Assembly (NCBI GenBank): GCA_964429465.1
Contig: CAYSCA010000001.1
Span: forward strand, 16,463-80,462
Reading direction: 5' to 3'
From: Ferrovibrio sp964429465
GTDB taxonomy: Bacteria > Pseudomonadota > Alphaproteobacteria > Ferrovibrionales > Ferrovibrionaceae
Length of the DNA stretch: 64,000 bases
Positions 33,473 to 42,959 of this stretch are shown here, piece by piece; position 1 is the stretch's first letter; each line of letters begins with the position of its first letter. Below the pieces are notes generated by a model. That model searched no databases. It was not told the origin of the DNA and worked only from the letters and a program-made list of their open reading frames with translations. Both the position numbers and the translations under genes were made by a program.

Positions 33473-35257
33473 CTAGGCGTCCTTCCCGGCGAGACCCGTT
33501 GTCCGGCCGGCGAACAGGTTTGCCAGCAGCGGGAGGGCATAGCCGGCCGCGACCAGACACCAGAAGACAGCCTCGCGATTGCTCAGCCTCTCAATGACCA
33601 GCACGACCACAGGGACGGTCAGCAGCAGGTAGCCCAGCGCGGCTTCCCAGTTGAAATGCCCCTGGACATCCCCCTGCGCCGTCACAAAGGCAGCGCCCAG
33701 CGCCAGCCGGGGCGCGCGCCCCTCAAGCCGTGCCGAGAGGAGCCGCAGAACCGCATATCCGACAATCGGAAGCAGGAAGTAGTCGAGCGGGAAGTCACGG
33801 TAGCGGCCGGCGACCGCCAGCATGACGCATTGATACAGTGCCAGGACGGCAAACAGGGCGAACAGCCATTCTGCCAGACGGGTGCGACGCAGCCGGCGGT
33901 ACGGCGCTTGCTCCTCCGGCGTGAGGCGCTGCAACCCGAATGGCAGGTAAAGCCGGCCGAACCGCCGCAACTCGGCCAGGCTGGTACCCAATGTGCGCAG
34001 GGGGGCCGGCGGTGCCGCCCTGCCCACGGCGCGATCCAGCAATTCGTGGAACAGCAGCAGCGTGAAGCCTGCCTGCAGGCCCGTCATGATGATGAACTCG
34101 GTAAACCGCAGCGCTGAGTAATTGTGCTCCAGGCCATATTCGATGGTGGCGGCGAGGAAGCCTCCGATCATCTGGGCAAACAGCACGACAGCCAGCATGC
34201 CGGCGGGCGCCAGCGCCGCGATCTGGTGGGCATGCAGGACAACGAGAATCAAGGCAATCAGCAGTCCCATGCCGGCGAAAAGCGGCCATTGCGGCAGATT
34301 GGAAACTTTGCCGCTGGCCGGGAATTTCGGATGGCGGAATTCATCCAGCATGCCCCAGGCGCCGCCCACGGTTCCTTCAAGCGCGACCTTCCAGGGCTGG
34401 TCGAAGGCCTCGACCAGGTTGTAATTGAGCCCCTTCTCGGCAGCGAGATGTTTGAAATTGGCGATGAAGGTGGCTGCCTCGATGCGCGACGGGACTGCGT
34501 CGCGTCGCGAGCGGCCCTCGCTGGGCCAGCCCACCTCACCGATCAGCACCGGCTTGCCGGGCAATTGCCGCCGTACCTCGTCATAGACCCACAGGATGTG
34601 CTCCATCGCGTGATCGACTCCGACGGGCATGTCCTCCCAGTAGGGCAGGAAATGCACCGTGATGAAATCGACCTCCTGCAGCAGGCGCGGATTCTGCAGC
34701 CAGAATTCCCAGACATCGGCGTAGGAAACCGGCTGCTTCACCGCCGCCTTCACGCGGCGGATATAGCCGATCAGCTGATCGGCGGTGAGATCCTTGCGCA
34801 GCAGCACCTCGTTGCCGACGATGACCCGTTTGATCGTGTCGGGATACCGGTTCGCCTGCTCGATCAGCGCGGCGATCTCTTTTTCGTTGACATCGAGCTC
34901 CTGGCCGAGCCAGGCGCTGTGCGTGACCTCAAGGCCGTATTTTCCTGCGAGCTCCGGGACCACGCCGACGCCTTCCAGGCTGGTATAGGTCCGCACGCCT
35001 TTTGCTATGCCCTGCAGGCTGGCGAGATCTTCCTCGACCTGCTCCTTGGTCGGAAAGATTTTCACCAATGGTCCCTGGCCGCGGCGGAAAGGGGCAAAGG
35101 AAACGCTCTGCACCGGCTCGGAGGCCGTGGCCTGTCCATCGACCAGAACCGGCCGGCTCGGCAGCCACCAGGCGACGATATTGAGCGCGCCGGCCATGAA
35201 GATGAATACCAGCAGCAACAGCAGACGGCTGACCGGCTTCGATGTCGGCACGTGCAT
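33473..35257 (-). CDS. GH17-like membrane glucan transferase (NdvC-like)
   Basis: 594 aa. N-terminal membrane helix, then a glycoside-hydrolase-17-like domain (about residues 50-310) with the acid/base Glu in VIVGNEVLLRKDL and the nucleophile Glu in LIGEVGWPSEGRSRRD, followed by about seven membrane helices. In Bradyrhizobium, ndvC (about 62 kDa) is needed for beta-1,6 linkages of cyclic beta-(1,3),(1,6)-glucans; size and position beside an NdvB-like gene fit that. It starts 21 nt after the NdvB-like gene. Symbol withheld because orthology is judged only by organisation and motifs. Confidence 0.78.
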   Translation of the reverse strand: MHVPTSKPVSRLLLLLVFIFMAGALNIVAWWLPSRPVLVDGQATASEPVQSVSFAPFRRGQGPLVKIFPTKEQVEEDLASLQGIAKGVRTYTSLEGVGVVPELAGKYGLEVTHSAWLGQELDVNEKEIAALIEQANRYPDTIKRVIVGNEVLLRKDLTADQLIGYIRRVKAAVKQPVSYADVWEFWLQNPRLLQEVDFITVHFLPYWEDMPVGVDHAMEHILWVYDEVRRQLPGKPVLIGEVGWPSEGRSRRDAVPSRIEAATFIANFKHLAAEKGLNYNLVEAFDQPWKVALEGTVGGAWGMLDEFRHPKFPASGKVSNLPQWPLFAGMGLLIALILVVLHAHQIAALAPAGMLAVVLFAQMIGGFLAATIEYGLEHNYSALRFTEFIIMTGLQAGFTLLLFHELLDRAVGRAAPPAPLRTLGTSLAELRRFGRLYLPFGLQRLTPEEQAPYRRLRRTRLAEWLFALFAVLALYQCVMLAVAGRYRDFPLDYFLLPIVGYAVLRLLSARLEGRAPRLALGAAFVTAQGDVQGHFNWEAALGYLLLTVPVVVLVIERLSNREAVFWCLVAAGYALPLLANLFAGRTTGLAGKDA

Positions 35258-35278
35258 GATTGGATCCGTGAAGCGGTC

Positions 35279-37918
35279 TTACTGGGCCGGGCTGCCCTGA
35301 TCCGCCGGCGCGGCGGATGGCATCGGCTGGACCGGCACGGCTGCGGCCTTGCTGGGCGGCTTCGGCGCAGTGCTGATCAGCGACAGCGCGAAGGATGCCC
35401 AATACGGCACCGACTGCGCCCACATTAGGATCGCCCAGAGGCGCGCTTCCGGGTCCTCGCCGCCCTGGAAATTCCACATGCCGATGCCTGCAAGCACCAG
35501 CAGCACGGCCAGCAGGGTTTCCTCCTGCGCCATGATCAGGGCCTGCACGACGGCCTGCTGATCTTCATGCTTGGGAGTGCGGATAAACGGCAGCGTCGAG
35601 GTGAACAGGCCGAACAGCATCGCCTTGGCGATCGTGTAGGTCAGCGCGAGGCCGGCAAGGCCGGCGCCCAGCCGCTGCCGCAGCGTGCACTGGACGCGGA
35701 TTTTGTACAGCCAGAGGAACTGCGCCAGTTTGGCGCCGAAAACGACGACCACGGGCAACAGGAACAGCGCGAGCGGCAATTCGAAATATTTCGGCAGCAC
35801 CAGCACGCCAACCGTCCAGGCCAGCGACGCGATGGCAAACACGAGGCCGAGCGCGTCGGCGAACCACGGCATCCAGCCGGTGACGAAATGATAGCGCTGC
35901 ATCGGATCAAGCTTGCGGTCGGCACCCGGCAGCATGTCGCGCCAGTGGCGCTTGATGATCTGCACGGCACCATAGGCCCAGCGGAAGCGCTGGCTCTTGT
36001 AGCCGGAGAAGGTATCGGGCGTGAGGCCATAGCCGTAGCGGCGGTCGGTGTAGACGGAATGCCAGCCGCCGGCGAGCAGGCGCAGCCCCATTTCGGCATC
36101 TTCGCAAATGCACCACTCGGCCCATTTGCCGACATGTTCGATGGCCGAGCGGCGCACCAGCGTCATCGTGCCGTGCTGTATGATGGCGTCCCGCTCGTTG
36201 CGCTGAACCATGCCGATCTGGAAGAAGCCGGCATATTCCCAGTTGATGAATTCCTTGAAGGTATCGTCCTTCCAGTCGTAGTGATCCTGCGGCGCCTGCA
36301 CGAAGCCGATATCGGCGCGGTCGAAATACGGCACCAGCGATTTCAGCCAGTCGGGCTCGATCAGGTAATCGGCATCGATGACGCCGACGATCTCGGCATC
36401 GGGCGCAGTCTGCTGCAGGGCAAAGTTGAGCGCACCGGCCTTGAAGCCCTTGAGCGGCGAGACGTGGAAAAACCGGAACCGCTCGCCGAGCTGGCGACAA
36501 TAGGCCTCCACCGGACGCCAGACCCGTTCGTCCTTGGTGTTGTTGTCGATGATCAGGACCTCGAAATTCGGATAATCCAGCCGGGCAAGGGAGTCGAGCG
36601 TCTTCTTGAGCATCTCCGGCGGCTCGTTATAGGCCGGGACATGGATCGATACCTTCGGCCAGCTGCGTTCGATATCGGTCTTGAAGGGCAGGAAATGCCG
36701 CTTGCGCCGGCTCGCCCAGATCACCTCGGACAATTCAAGGCCTTCGGCCAGCACCACGAGGAACAGCATGAAGAGCAGCGGCAACAGCATCGCCCACATC
36801 AACGCGATGCCGGGACTCATGTAGGTGCGCAGGCCGGAATCGATCACCATGACGATCGCACTGGTGACCAGCTGGATCAGCGCCACGAAGAACACGCGGC
36901 CGGAAAAGCGCAGGTCGGCCCAGCGCGCCAGAAACCAGACCATCAGCGGCAGCGCAAGCAGGATCGAGGCGGCGGTCAGCTGTGGCCAGTGGGGCCGGTC
37001 GCTGACCGGTCCCACCATCGGGAATTTCGGCGTGCGGTCGGCGTTGTAGACGCCCCAATAGGCGCCCACCGATCCTTCGATATTGCGCTTCCATGGCTGG
37101 TCGAAGGCTTCCTGGATGAAATAGTCGAGGCCGCGCTGGTTGGCGATGTTGAGGAAGCCGCGCAGGAAGGCTGCCTGTGTCGTAGGACTGGGCACGGCGT
37201 CGCGGCGGATGCGGCCTTCCGACGGCCAGCCGATCTCGGTGATCACCACCTTCTTGGTCGGATAGGCATCCTTGACCTGCTGGTAGCGGGCCAGCGCGTA
37301 TTCAACCGCCTTGTCCGGCGCCTGGCCTTCCCAGTAGGGCAGCAGATGGATGGCGATGAAATCGACCTCGCGGCCGAGCTGCGGATAGCGCAGCCAGATA
37401 TCCCAGGTTTCCGCCGTCGACACTTCGATATGCCGGCCCGACAGTTCCGTGCGCACGCGCCGGATATACTGGATCAGATCCTGGATCGGCATTTCGGCGC
37501 GCAGCATGGTTTCGTTGCCGACCAGCACGCGGCGCACATTGCTGTGCGTCGTGGCGATCCGCACCAGTTCGCGCATTTCCTGATCGTTGCGCTCGAGGCG
37601 GCTGTCGAGCCAGCTGCCCTGCATCACTTCAAGGCCGTAGCGCTCGGCGATCTTGGCGATTTCGCCCTGGCCATCGAGCGTGGAGTATGTGCGAATCTGC
37701 CGGACCTGGCTGGACAGCACCTGCATGTCCTGCTCTATCTCGGCTTCACTCGGGAATTTTCCGCTATTCGGTCCCTGGTCGCCGCGAAACGGCGAATAGT
37801 CCACGCCCTGGATCAACTCACCCCAGGGACGTGGCTCGATCGGACGATTGAGATAGGCCCAGCCTGCCAGGTTGAGGATGGCGACGAGGACAAGGACGAT
37901 CAGTCCCGAATAGCGCAT
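35279..37918 (-). CDS. GH17-GT2 membrane beta-glucan synthase (NdvB-like)
   Basis: About 879 aa from the ATG at 37918, which has AAGGGC upstream. N-terminal helix, GH17-like domain (about 40-300; GNETMLRAEM and ITEIGWPSEGRIRRD), membrane helices, a processive family-2 glycosyltransferase domain (about 410-660) with PAYNEPPEMLKKTLDSL, DxD in VIDADYL, CEDAEMGLRLL and QRFRWAYG, then further helices. It should polymerise UDP-glucose into beta-1,3-glucan at the inner membrane and modify it on the periplasmic side. The same architecture is found in Bradyrhizobium NdvB. A Pro-rich tail follows the last helix. Confidence 0.85.
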   Translation of the reverse strand: MRYSGLIVLVLVAILNLAGWAYLNRPIEPRPWGELIQGVDYSPFRGDQGPNSGKFPSEAEIEQDMQVLSSQVRQIRTYSTLDGQGEIAKIAERYGLEVMQGSWLDSRLERNDQEMRELVRIATTHSNVRRVLVGNETMLRAEMPIQDLIQYIRRVRTELSGRHIEVSTAETWDIWLRYPQLGREVDFIAIHLLPYWEGQAPDKAVEYALARYQQVKDAYPTKKVVITEIGWPSEGRIRRDAVPSPTTQAAFLRGFLNIANQRGLDYFIQEAFDQPWKRNIEGSVGAYWGVYNADRTPKFPMVGPVSDRPHWPQLTAASILLALPLMVWFLARWADLRFSGRVFFVALIQLVTSAIVMVIDSGLRTYMSPGIALMWAMLLPLLFMLFLVVLAEGLELSEVIWASRRKRHFLPFKTDIERSWPKVSIHVPAYNEPPEMLKKTLDSLARLDYPNFEVLIIDNNTKDERVWRPVEAYCRQLGERFRFFHVSPLKGFKAGALNFALQQTAPDAEIVGVIDADYLIEPDWLKSLVPYFDRADIGFVQAPQDHYDWKDDTFKEFINWEYAGFFQIGMVQRNERDAIIQHGTMTLVRRSAIEHVGKWAEWCICEDAEMGLRLLAGGWHSVYTDRRYGYGLTPDTFSGYKSQRFRWAYGAVQIIKRHWRDMLPGADRKLDPMQRYHFVTGWMPWFADALGLVFAIASLAWTVGVLVLPKYFELPLALFLLPVVVVFGAKLAQFLWLYKIRVQCTLRQRLGAGLAGLALTYTIAKAMLFGLFTSTLPFIRTPKHEDQQAVVQALIMAQEETLLAVLLVLAGIGMWNFQGGEDPEARLWAILMWAQSVPYWASFALSLISTAPKPPSKAAAVPVQPMPSAAPADQGSPAQ

Positions 37919-37987
37919 GGCTGCCCTTGGCAGAAAGGATTGGACGAAACTTGCCGGCGGCAACCGTTGATCTTTGGCCCGAAACCC

Positions 37988-38003
37988 ACCCGCGATAGCG
38001 GGT
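37988..38003. repeat. Short perfect hairpin in the ndvB-like leader
   Basis: ACCCGC-GATA-GCGGGT, a 6-bp stem with a tetraloop, about 70 nt before the glucan synthase start and inside its predicted leader. Confidence 0.4.
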
Positions 38004-38041
38004 CTAGGCAGTTAATATGGCGGCTTTGCGGCGGCCGGCGG

Positions 38042-38070
38042 ACTATACGGTGACGCCGGAATAGAGTCGA
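38042..38070 (-). promoter_or_regulatory. Sigma-70-type promoter of the glucan synthase operon
   Basis: TCGACT (38065-38070) and TATAGT (38042-38047) on the minus strand, 17-nt spacer; 4/6 and 5/6 matches to consensus. Start near 38035 would give a leader of about 117 nt holding the ACCCGC hairpin. Confidence 0.45.
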
Positions 38071-38102
38071 GAGGACAGCGTCTTATCACGCAATGACCAC
38101 GC

Positions 38103-38600
38103 TCAACCCGCCCGGCGCGACGGCAGGAGATGCTGCAGCGGCAAAGGCGCATCGGTCTTGTTGGTCCGGATGGCGAAATTCGAACGGATGTCCTTGACCA
38201 TCGGCAGCGGCAGAATGCGCTCGCTCAACAAGCGCTCGTAGGCCTTGAGATCGGGCACCACTACCTCTGCCAGCCAGTCCGCTTCGCCCGAGACCATATG
38301 GACGGCGATCATCTCCGGGATCGAGGCCAGCACCTCCTGCACGGCGTTGGCATTCTCGATGAAATGCTTCTCGACCTTGATTTCCAGAAAGACCGTGATG
38401 TCGAGGCCCAGCCGGTCGCGGTCGAGCACCGCTCGATAGCCGCGGATATACCCTTCCTGCTCCAGCCGCTTTACCCGGCGCAGGCACGGGGACGGCGACA
38501 ATCCGACCCGCTCGGCGAGATCGACATTGCTCAGCCGGCCATCTTCCTGCAAGGCCGCGAGGATTCGGCAGTCGAAATCATCCAGCGAAGAATTTGGCAT
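38103..38600 (-). CDS. Lrp/AsnC-family transcriptional regulator
   Basis: 165 aa. N-terminal helix-turn-helix (LDDFDCRILAALQEDGRLSN through GLSPSPCLRRVKRLEQEGYI) and a C-terminal RAM ligand domain (FLEIKVEKHF to ILPLPMVKDIRSNFAI). These sense amino acids. It is divergent from a DMT permease gene with a 149-nt gap and probably controls that permease, VOC and aminotransferase operon. Confidence 0.93.
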   Translation of the reverse strand: MPNSSLDDFDCRILAALQEDGRLSNVDLAERVGLSPSPCLRRVKRLEQEGYIRGYRAVLDRDRLGLDITVFLEIKVEKHFIENANAVQEVLASIPEMIAVHMVSGEADWLAEVVVPDLKAYERLLSERILPLPMVKDIRSNFAIRTNKTDAPLPLQHLLPSRRAG

Positions 38601-38749
38601 ATCTCACCCTTCACTTGGAAAAAATTGGCAGGGTATTGCTGGATAATCTCGAAAATGGCTTTGAAGCGCAAGGACACGCCAAGGACTTCTGCGCCATTCT
38701 GCGCCAGCCCCCACCCCGGAATCGCCAGGAGTGACAAGAGTGAATCGCC

Positions 38750-39706
38750 ATGAGTATTGCCAGTACCCTCACCCCCGCCCCTGCCCGTCCTGATGCCGGT
38801 CGCCTTCTCGGCGCCGGGGCGGCGCTGGGGACCATCCTGCTCTGGGCCGCCGGCCTGATCGCCACCCGGTTCGGTGTCACCGGCTCTCTGACGCCATGGG
38901 ATGTCGTCTTCCTGCGGCTGCTGTTGCCGGCTGTGTTGCTGATCCCCGTCCTGCTGCGCTTCCTCAAAACGCCAGGCGGCGCCGCGCGCGATGACCGGCG
39001 CCTGCTGTGGTTCGTCATCCTGGTCACCGGCGCCGGCCTGCCTTTCATGCTGATCAGCAGTCTCGGGATGATGTTCGCTCCGGCCGCCCATGCCGGCGCG
39101 CTGATGCCGGGCAGCATGCCTCTCTTTGCCGCGCTCTTCGCTGTGCTGCTGCTGGGCGAACGCTTCAATCTGCAGCGCAAGCTCGGTACCGCGCTGATGC
39201 TGGCAGGCGCTGTCGCCGTGGGCGGGTGGCAGGTCGTCGAAGGCAGCGGCGAGGCCTGGCGCGGGGATCTGATGTTCGTCTGCTGCGGGGCGCTCTGGGC
39301 AAGCTACACGATCGCGCTGAAAAAGACCGGACTGGGCGCCTGGCAGGCCGCGGCGCTGGTCTATGTCAGCTCCTTCCTCCTGTACCTGCCGATCTACCTG
39401 ACATGGCTCGACAGCCGGTTGCTTGCCGCGCCGGTTTTCGAGGTCGGGGTCCAGCTGATTCAGTCGGTCGCCTCGGGCCTGCTCAGCATGGCGGCCTATG
39501 GCTTCGCCGTCCGCCGCCTCGGCGCCGCACCGGCCGCCGCCTTTGCCGCGCTCACCCCGGCGCTGACGGCCGTCCTGGCCATACCGCTGCTCGGCGAATG
39601 GCCGGAAACGGTCACCTGGATTGGCATCATCGCCGTGAGTTTCGGCGTCGCGCTGGCCAATGGCGCATTCACCGGCTATGGTTTGGCTAACCGTCTAAGG
39701 GGTTAG
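38750..39706 (+). CDS. DMT-superfamily (EamA) permease
   Basis: 318 aa, ten helices in two EamA repeats (TILLWAAGLIATRFGV and MFVCCGALWASYTIALKK). Divergent from an Lrp regulator, an arrangement typical of amino-acid exporters such as YdcZ/RhaT-like members, though the substrate cannot be read. Ends 2 nt before the VOC gene. Confidence 0.9.
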   Translation: MSIASTLTPAPARPDAGRLLGAGAALGTILLWAAGLIATRFGVTGSLTPWDVVFLRLLLPAVLLIPVLLRFLKTPGGAARDDRRLLWFVILVTGAGLPFMLISSLGMMFAPAAHAGALMPGSMPLFAALFAVLLLGERFNLQRKLGTALMLAGAVAVGGWQVVEGSGEAWRGDLMFVCCGALWASYTIALKKTGLGAWQAAALVYVSSFLLYLPIYLTWLDSRLLAAPVFEVGVQLIQSVASGLLSMAAYGFAVRRLGAAPAAAFAALTPALTAVLAIPLLGEWPETVTWIGIIAVSFGVALANGAFTGYGLANRLRG

Positions 39707-39708
39707 AT

Positions 39709-40083
39709 ATGTTTGACCATATTTCGATCGGCGTGAAGGATCTGAAGGCGTCTGCCGCCTTCTACGATGCGGCGCTCAAGCCACTGGGCTACACCCGCCT
39801 TTATGAGGGCGCCCACGGGATCGCCTATGGTGCAAAGCGGCCACAACTCTGGCTCGATCAGAGCCCTCGCCCGGTACCGGCCGATCCGCGATCGGGCCTG
39901 CATCTCTGTTTCAAGGCGGCGAGCCGCGCCGCCGTGGATGCCTTCCACGCCGCCGCCCTCACCATGGGTGGCAAGGATAACGGCGCGCCCGGCCTGCGGC
40001 CGCAATACACGCCGACCTATTATGCCGGCTTCATCTTCGACCCGGACGGCTATCGCATCGAGGCCGTCTGTTACGATGAGTGA
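39709..40083 (+). CDS. VOC (glyoxalase/bleomycin-resistance) family protein
   Basis: 124 aa single-domain vicinal-oxygen-chelate protein: FDHISIGVKDLKASAAFYDAAL opening with the first metal His, and YYAGFIFDPDGYRIEAVC closing with the Glu ligand. Likely a lyase or isomerase of unknown substrate. Sandwiched in an operon between the permease and aminotransferase; its 3' end overlaps the aminotransferase start by 8 nt. Confidence 0.88.
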   Translation: MFDHISIGVKDLKASAAFYDAALKPLGYTRLYEGAHGIAYGAKRPQLWLDQSPRPVPADPRSGLHLCFKAASRAAVDAFHAAALTMGGKDNGAPGLRPQYTPTYYAGFIFDPDGYRIEAVCYDE

Positions 40084-41260
40084 TATCATGACCCCCATGC
40101 CGCCGCTGGCGCCCCGCAGCGACATCGAGATCTACCGCATGTGGGAGATCTTCAAGGCGGTGAATGCGCGCGTGAAGGCGGGCGGCGAAGTAGTCAACCT
40201 GCTGGTCGGCGAACCGACCCTGCCGCCGCCGCAAAAGGCCACCGCGGCCGCGCAGGCGGCGCTGAGCAAGGGCCGCAATCTCGGCTATACCGAAGCGCTC
40301 GGCATGCCGGCCTTGCGCCAGGGTATCGCGCAGCTCTACGCCCGGCGCTACGGCATCGACGTCCCCGCGTCGCGCATCGCCGTCACGATCGGCACGTCCT
40401 CCGGTTTCATGCTGGCTTTCCTCGCCGCCTTCTCGGCCGGCGACACGGTCGCTGTGGTCGAGCCGAGCTATCCCGCCTATCGCGGCGCCTTGCAGGCGGT
40501 CGATCTTGTGCCCTTGCGGCTCGGCACCGATGAGACGACCGGCTACCGCGTGACGCCGGCAATGATCGAGGCCTTGCCCAGCCAAGTGAAGGGCGTGGTG
40601 GTGGCAAGCCCCGCCAATCCGACCGGCACGATGCTGAGCAGCACCGAGTTGACCGCCACCTATGATGCCTGCCACCGCAAAGGGCTGTGGCTGATCGTCG
40701 ACGAACTCTATCACGGCGTCACCTACGAACGGCCTGCCGCCACGATGCTGGAAGCGGGCGAGGACGTCATCGTCGTCAACGGCTTCTCCAAATACTGGGG
40801 CATGACGGGTTGGCGCATCGGCTGGCTGGTCCTGCCCGAACGCCTGGTGCCGCGCATTGAGGCATTGGGCGGCAGCCTGCAGATCTCGGCGCCTACCCTG
40901 TCGCAGATCGCCGCCATCGCCGCCCTGGAAGCGGAAGACGAAATGAATGCCCGTGTCGCCCTCTACCGCGGCAATCGCGACCGGCTGCTGAACGCGCTGC
41001 CGCGTTTTGGCATCAGCCGTTTCGCCCCGCCGGATGGCGCCTTCTACCTCTATGCCGATATCGGCGACTTCACCGACGATTCGGTCGCCTTCTGCCGCCG
41101 CATGCTCGAGGAAACCGGCGTGGTCGCCGCGCCGGGTGTCGATTTTGACACGGCAAACGGCGCGCGTTACCTGCGGTTTTCCTTCTGCATGGATGAGGCG
41201 GTGGTGGAAGAGGCGATCAGGCGGCTGGAACCCTGGTTCGCCGGCCTCAACCGCCGCTAG
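40076..41260 (+). CDS. PLP-dependent aminotransferase, class I/II
   Basis: 394 aa. The PLP lysine is in NGFSKYWGMTGWRIGW; ASPANPTGTMLSS and IVDELYHGVTY are the cofactor-binding motifs, and the substrate-carboxylate Arg lies in ARYLRFSFC. It transfers amino groups between an amino acid and a 2-oxo acid. ATG at 40076 overlaps the VOC gene; an ATG at 40088 is also possible. The Lrp-permease context suggests amino-acid turnover. One base separates its stop from that of the convergent methyltransferase gene. Confidence 0.92.
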   Translation: MSDIMTPMPPLAPRSDIEIYRMWEIFKAVNARVKAGGEVVNLLVGEPTLPPPQKATAAAQAALSKGRNLGYTEALGMPALRQGIAQLYARRYGIDVPASRIAVTIGTSSGFMLAFLAAFSAGDTVAVVEPSYPAYRGALQAVDLVPLRLGTDETTGYRVTPAMIEALPSQVKGVVVASPANPTGTMLSSTELTATYDACHRKGLWLIVDELYHGVTYERPAATMLEAGEDVIVVNGFSKYWGMTGWRIGWLVLPERLVPRIEALGGSLQISAPTLSQIAAIAALEAEDEMNARVALYRGNRDRLLNALPRFGISRFAPPDGAFYLYADIGDFTDDSVAFCRRMLEETGVVAAPGVDFDTANGARYLRFSFCMDEAVVEEAIRRLEPWFAGLNRR

Positions 41261-41261
41261 C

Positions 41262-42452
41262 TCAATCCAGCTGCAGCACCTGCCATTTGAGGTAGGCGCT
41301 TTCCGGCAAATGCGGATGCACCGGATGGTCCGGCCCCGCACCGCCGGACAGGACGACACGGCCCTGACGGCGGGCATTGTTCAGCCCGATGGCGATTTCC
41401 CTGGCGAAAAGATCGCCCGGCAGCAGATGGGCGCAGCAGGCAACGAACCAGAATCCACCGGGCGCCACCACCGGAGCCGCGAGTTTGGCCAGCTTGCGAT
41501 AGGCGCGGCTGCCCGCCCCAAGATCCTTGCGGCTCTTCACGAAATTCGGCGGATCGGTGACCACCGTGCCGAAGCGCGCTCCGCCCTGCCCAAGCCGCTC
41601 CAGCGCCTCGAAGGCATCGGCCTTCTCGAATTGCGCAATCTGGGCCAGTCCGTTTTCCTGCGCAGCCTTCTGCGCCAGCGCGATACCGAGTTCCGAACGG
41701 TCAATGCCTCTTACCGATTTGGCGCCGGCTTTGGCGGCGGTAAGCGCGAAGGCACCGATATGGCAATAGCAATCGAGCATGTCCTGCCCGATGCTGAGTC
41801 GTGCCACTTCCTGCCGCGCTTTGGCGAGATCGAAATACCATCCGGTCTTCTGGCCTTCCAGGAGATCCAGCGCGAAGCGCACCCCGCCCTCCTCCACCAT
41901 CGGCTCGGGCTGCAGGCTGCCGGCAGCTAGCCTGACCTCCTCCTCCAGCCCTTCCAGTTTGCGCACGGCGGTATCATTGCGCAGCACGATGGCCCGCGGC
42001 TTCAGCACGATATCCAGGGCGTCCAGCAGCGCCGGCGTCAGATGCTCCGCACCCGCCGTATTTGCCTGGACCGCCACGACATCGCCGTAACGGTCGATGA
42101 CAAAGCCGGGAAAACCATCCGCCTCGGCATGAACCAGCCGGTAGTAAGGCCGGGCATAGAAGCGTTCACGCAGGGCAAGGGCAGAGCGCAGCCGCCCGGC
42201 CAGAAACGCCGCATCCACCTGTACAGCAGTGTCGGCCGTCCAGAGCCGGGCCGCGATGAGCGAATGGGGATTGAAGCTGGCGACACCCATGGCGCTGCCA
42301 TGGACGTCGAGCAGGCGCACGAGGCCGCCCGGCGGGAGGGCTTTCGCGCGGACGTCGAGTTCGATCTCATTGGAATATACCCAAGGATGGCCCTCGCGAA
42401 CGCGGCGATCCTCGCGGGCTTTGAGGCGCAGCACAGGCAGGTTCACAGGCAT
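41262..42452 (-). CDS. RlmI-like 23S rRNA (cytosine) methyltransferase
   Basis: 396 aa. N-terminal PUA-like domain (REGHPWVYSNEIELDVRAK), then the Rossmann-fold SAM methyltransferase with MLDCYCHIGAFALTAAKAGA, the acidic SAM contact VRGIDRS, and the catalytic motif VVTDPPNFVKSRKDL. Family member RlmI makes m5C1962 in 23S rRNA. ATG at 42452 used; a TTG two codons upstream is possible. It is divergent from the HIT gene with a 72-nt gap. Confidence 0.9.
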   Translation of the reverse strand: MPVNLPVLRLKAREDRRVREGHPWVYSNEIELDVRAKALPPGGLVRLLDVHGSAMGVASFNPHSLIAARLWTADTAVQVDAAFLAGRLRSALALRERFYARPYYRLVHAEADGFPGFVIDRYGDVVAVQANTAGAEHLTPALLDALDIVLKPRAIVLRNDTAVRKLEGLEEEVRLAAGSLQPEPMVEEGGVRFALDLLEGQKTGWYFDLAKARQEVARLSIGQDMLDCYCHIGAFALTAAKAGAKSVRGIDRSELGIALAQKAAQENGLAQIAQFEKADAFEALERLGQGGARFGTVVTDPPNFVKSRKDLGAGSRAYRKLAKLAAPVVAPGGFWFVACCAHLLPGDLFAREIAIGLNNARRQGRVVLSGGAGPDHPVHPHLPESAYLKWQVLQLD

Positions 42453-42524
42453 GGACAAGGCCCTGAGGATTGTTTATCAGCGCGTTGCGATACCCTATCG
42501 CCGCTGCGAAAGCGAGCCCTATCG

Positions 42525-42935
42525 ATGTTCACCCTCCATGACCAGTTACGCCGCGATACGCTGGCCGTCTGCCGCATGAAGCTTTGCCTCGTGCAGCTGA
42601 TGAACGATGCGCAGTATCCGTGGCTTATCCTGGTGCCGGCGGTGGAGAACGTCACCGAGATCGCACAGCTCAACGAGAAGCAGCGCAAGCTGCTGATCAA
42701 CGAGATCGCCAAGACCCAGGACGTGCTGGGCCAGGTTTTCCAGCCGCACAAGCTGAATGTCGGCGCACTCGGGAATATGGTGCCGCAGCTGCATGTGCAC
42801 GTGGTGGCGCGGTTCCGCGAGGATCCCGCCTGGCCCGGACCGATCTGGGGCAAACTGCCGCCGCGGCCCTATGAGGAACCGGTGCTGCGCGCTACCATCG
42901 CCCGGCTGCAGAACGCTTTTATCGCAAAGCTCTGA
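42525..42935 (+). CDS. HIT-family nucleotide hydrolase-like protein with Q-x-H-x-H motif
   Basis: 136 aa. The HIT signature H-x-H-x-H is here Q88-L-H90-V-H92-V-V (in NMVPQLHVHVVARF). The central His (H90) expected to be the nucleophile is kept; the first His is Gln. HIT proteins hydrolyse or transfer nucleoside phosphates. A conserved tail PWPGPIWGK-like region (AWPGPIWGKLPPRPYEE) is seen in this alphaproteobacterial subgroup. ATG start at 42525; followed 24 nt later by the SemiSWEET gene. Confidence 0.85.
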   Translation: MFTLHDQLRRDTLAVCRMKLCLVQLMNDAQYPWLILVPAVENVTEIAQLNEKQRKLLINEIAKTQDVLGQVFQPHKLNVGALGNMVPQLHVHVVARFREDPAWPGPIWGKLPPRPYEEPVLRATIARLQNAFIAKL

Positions 42936-42959
42936 ACACCGACTGAAAACTGGCCATCC

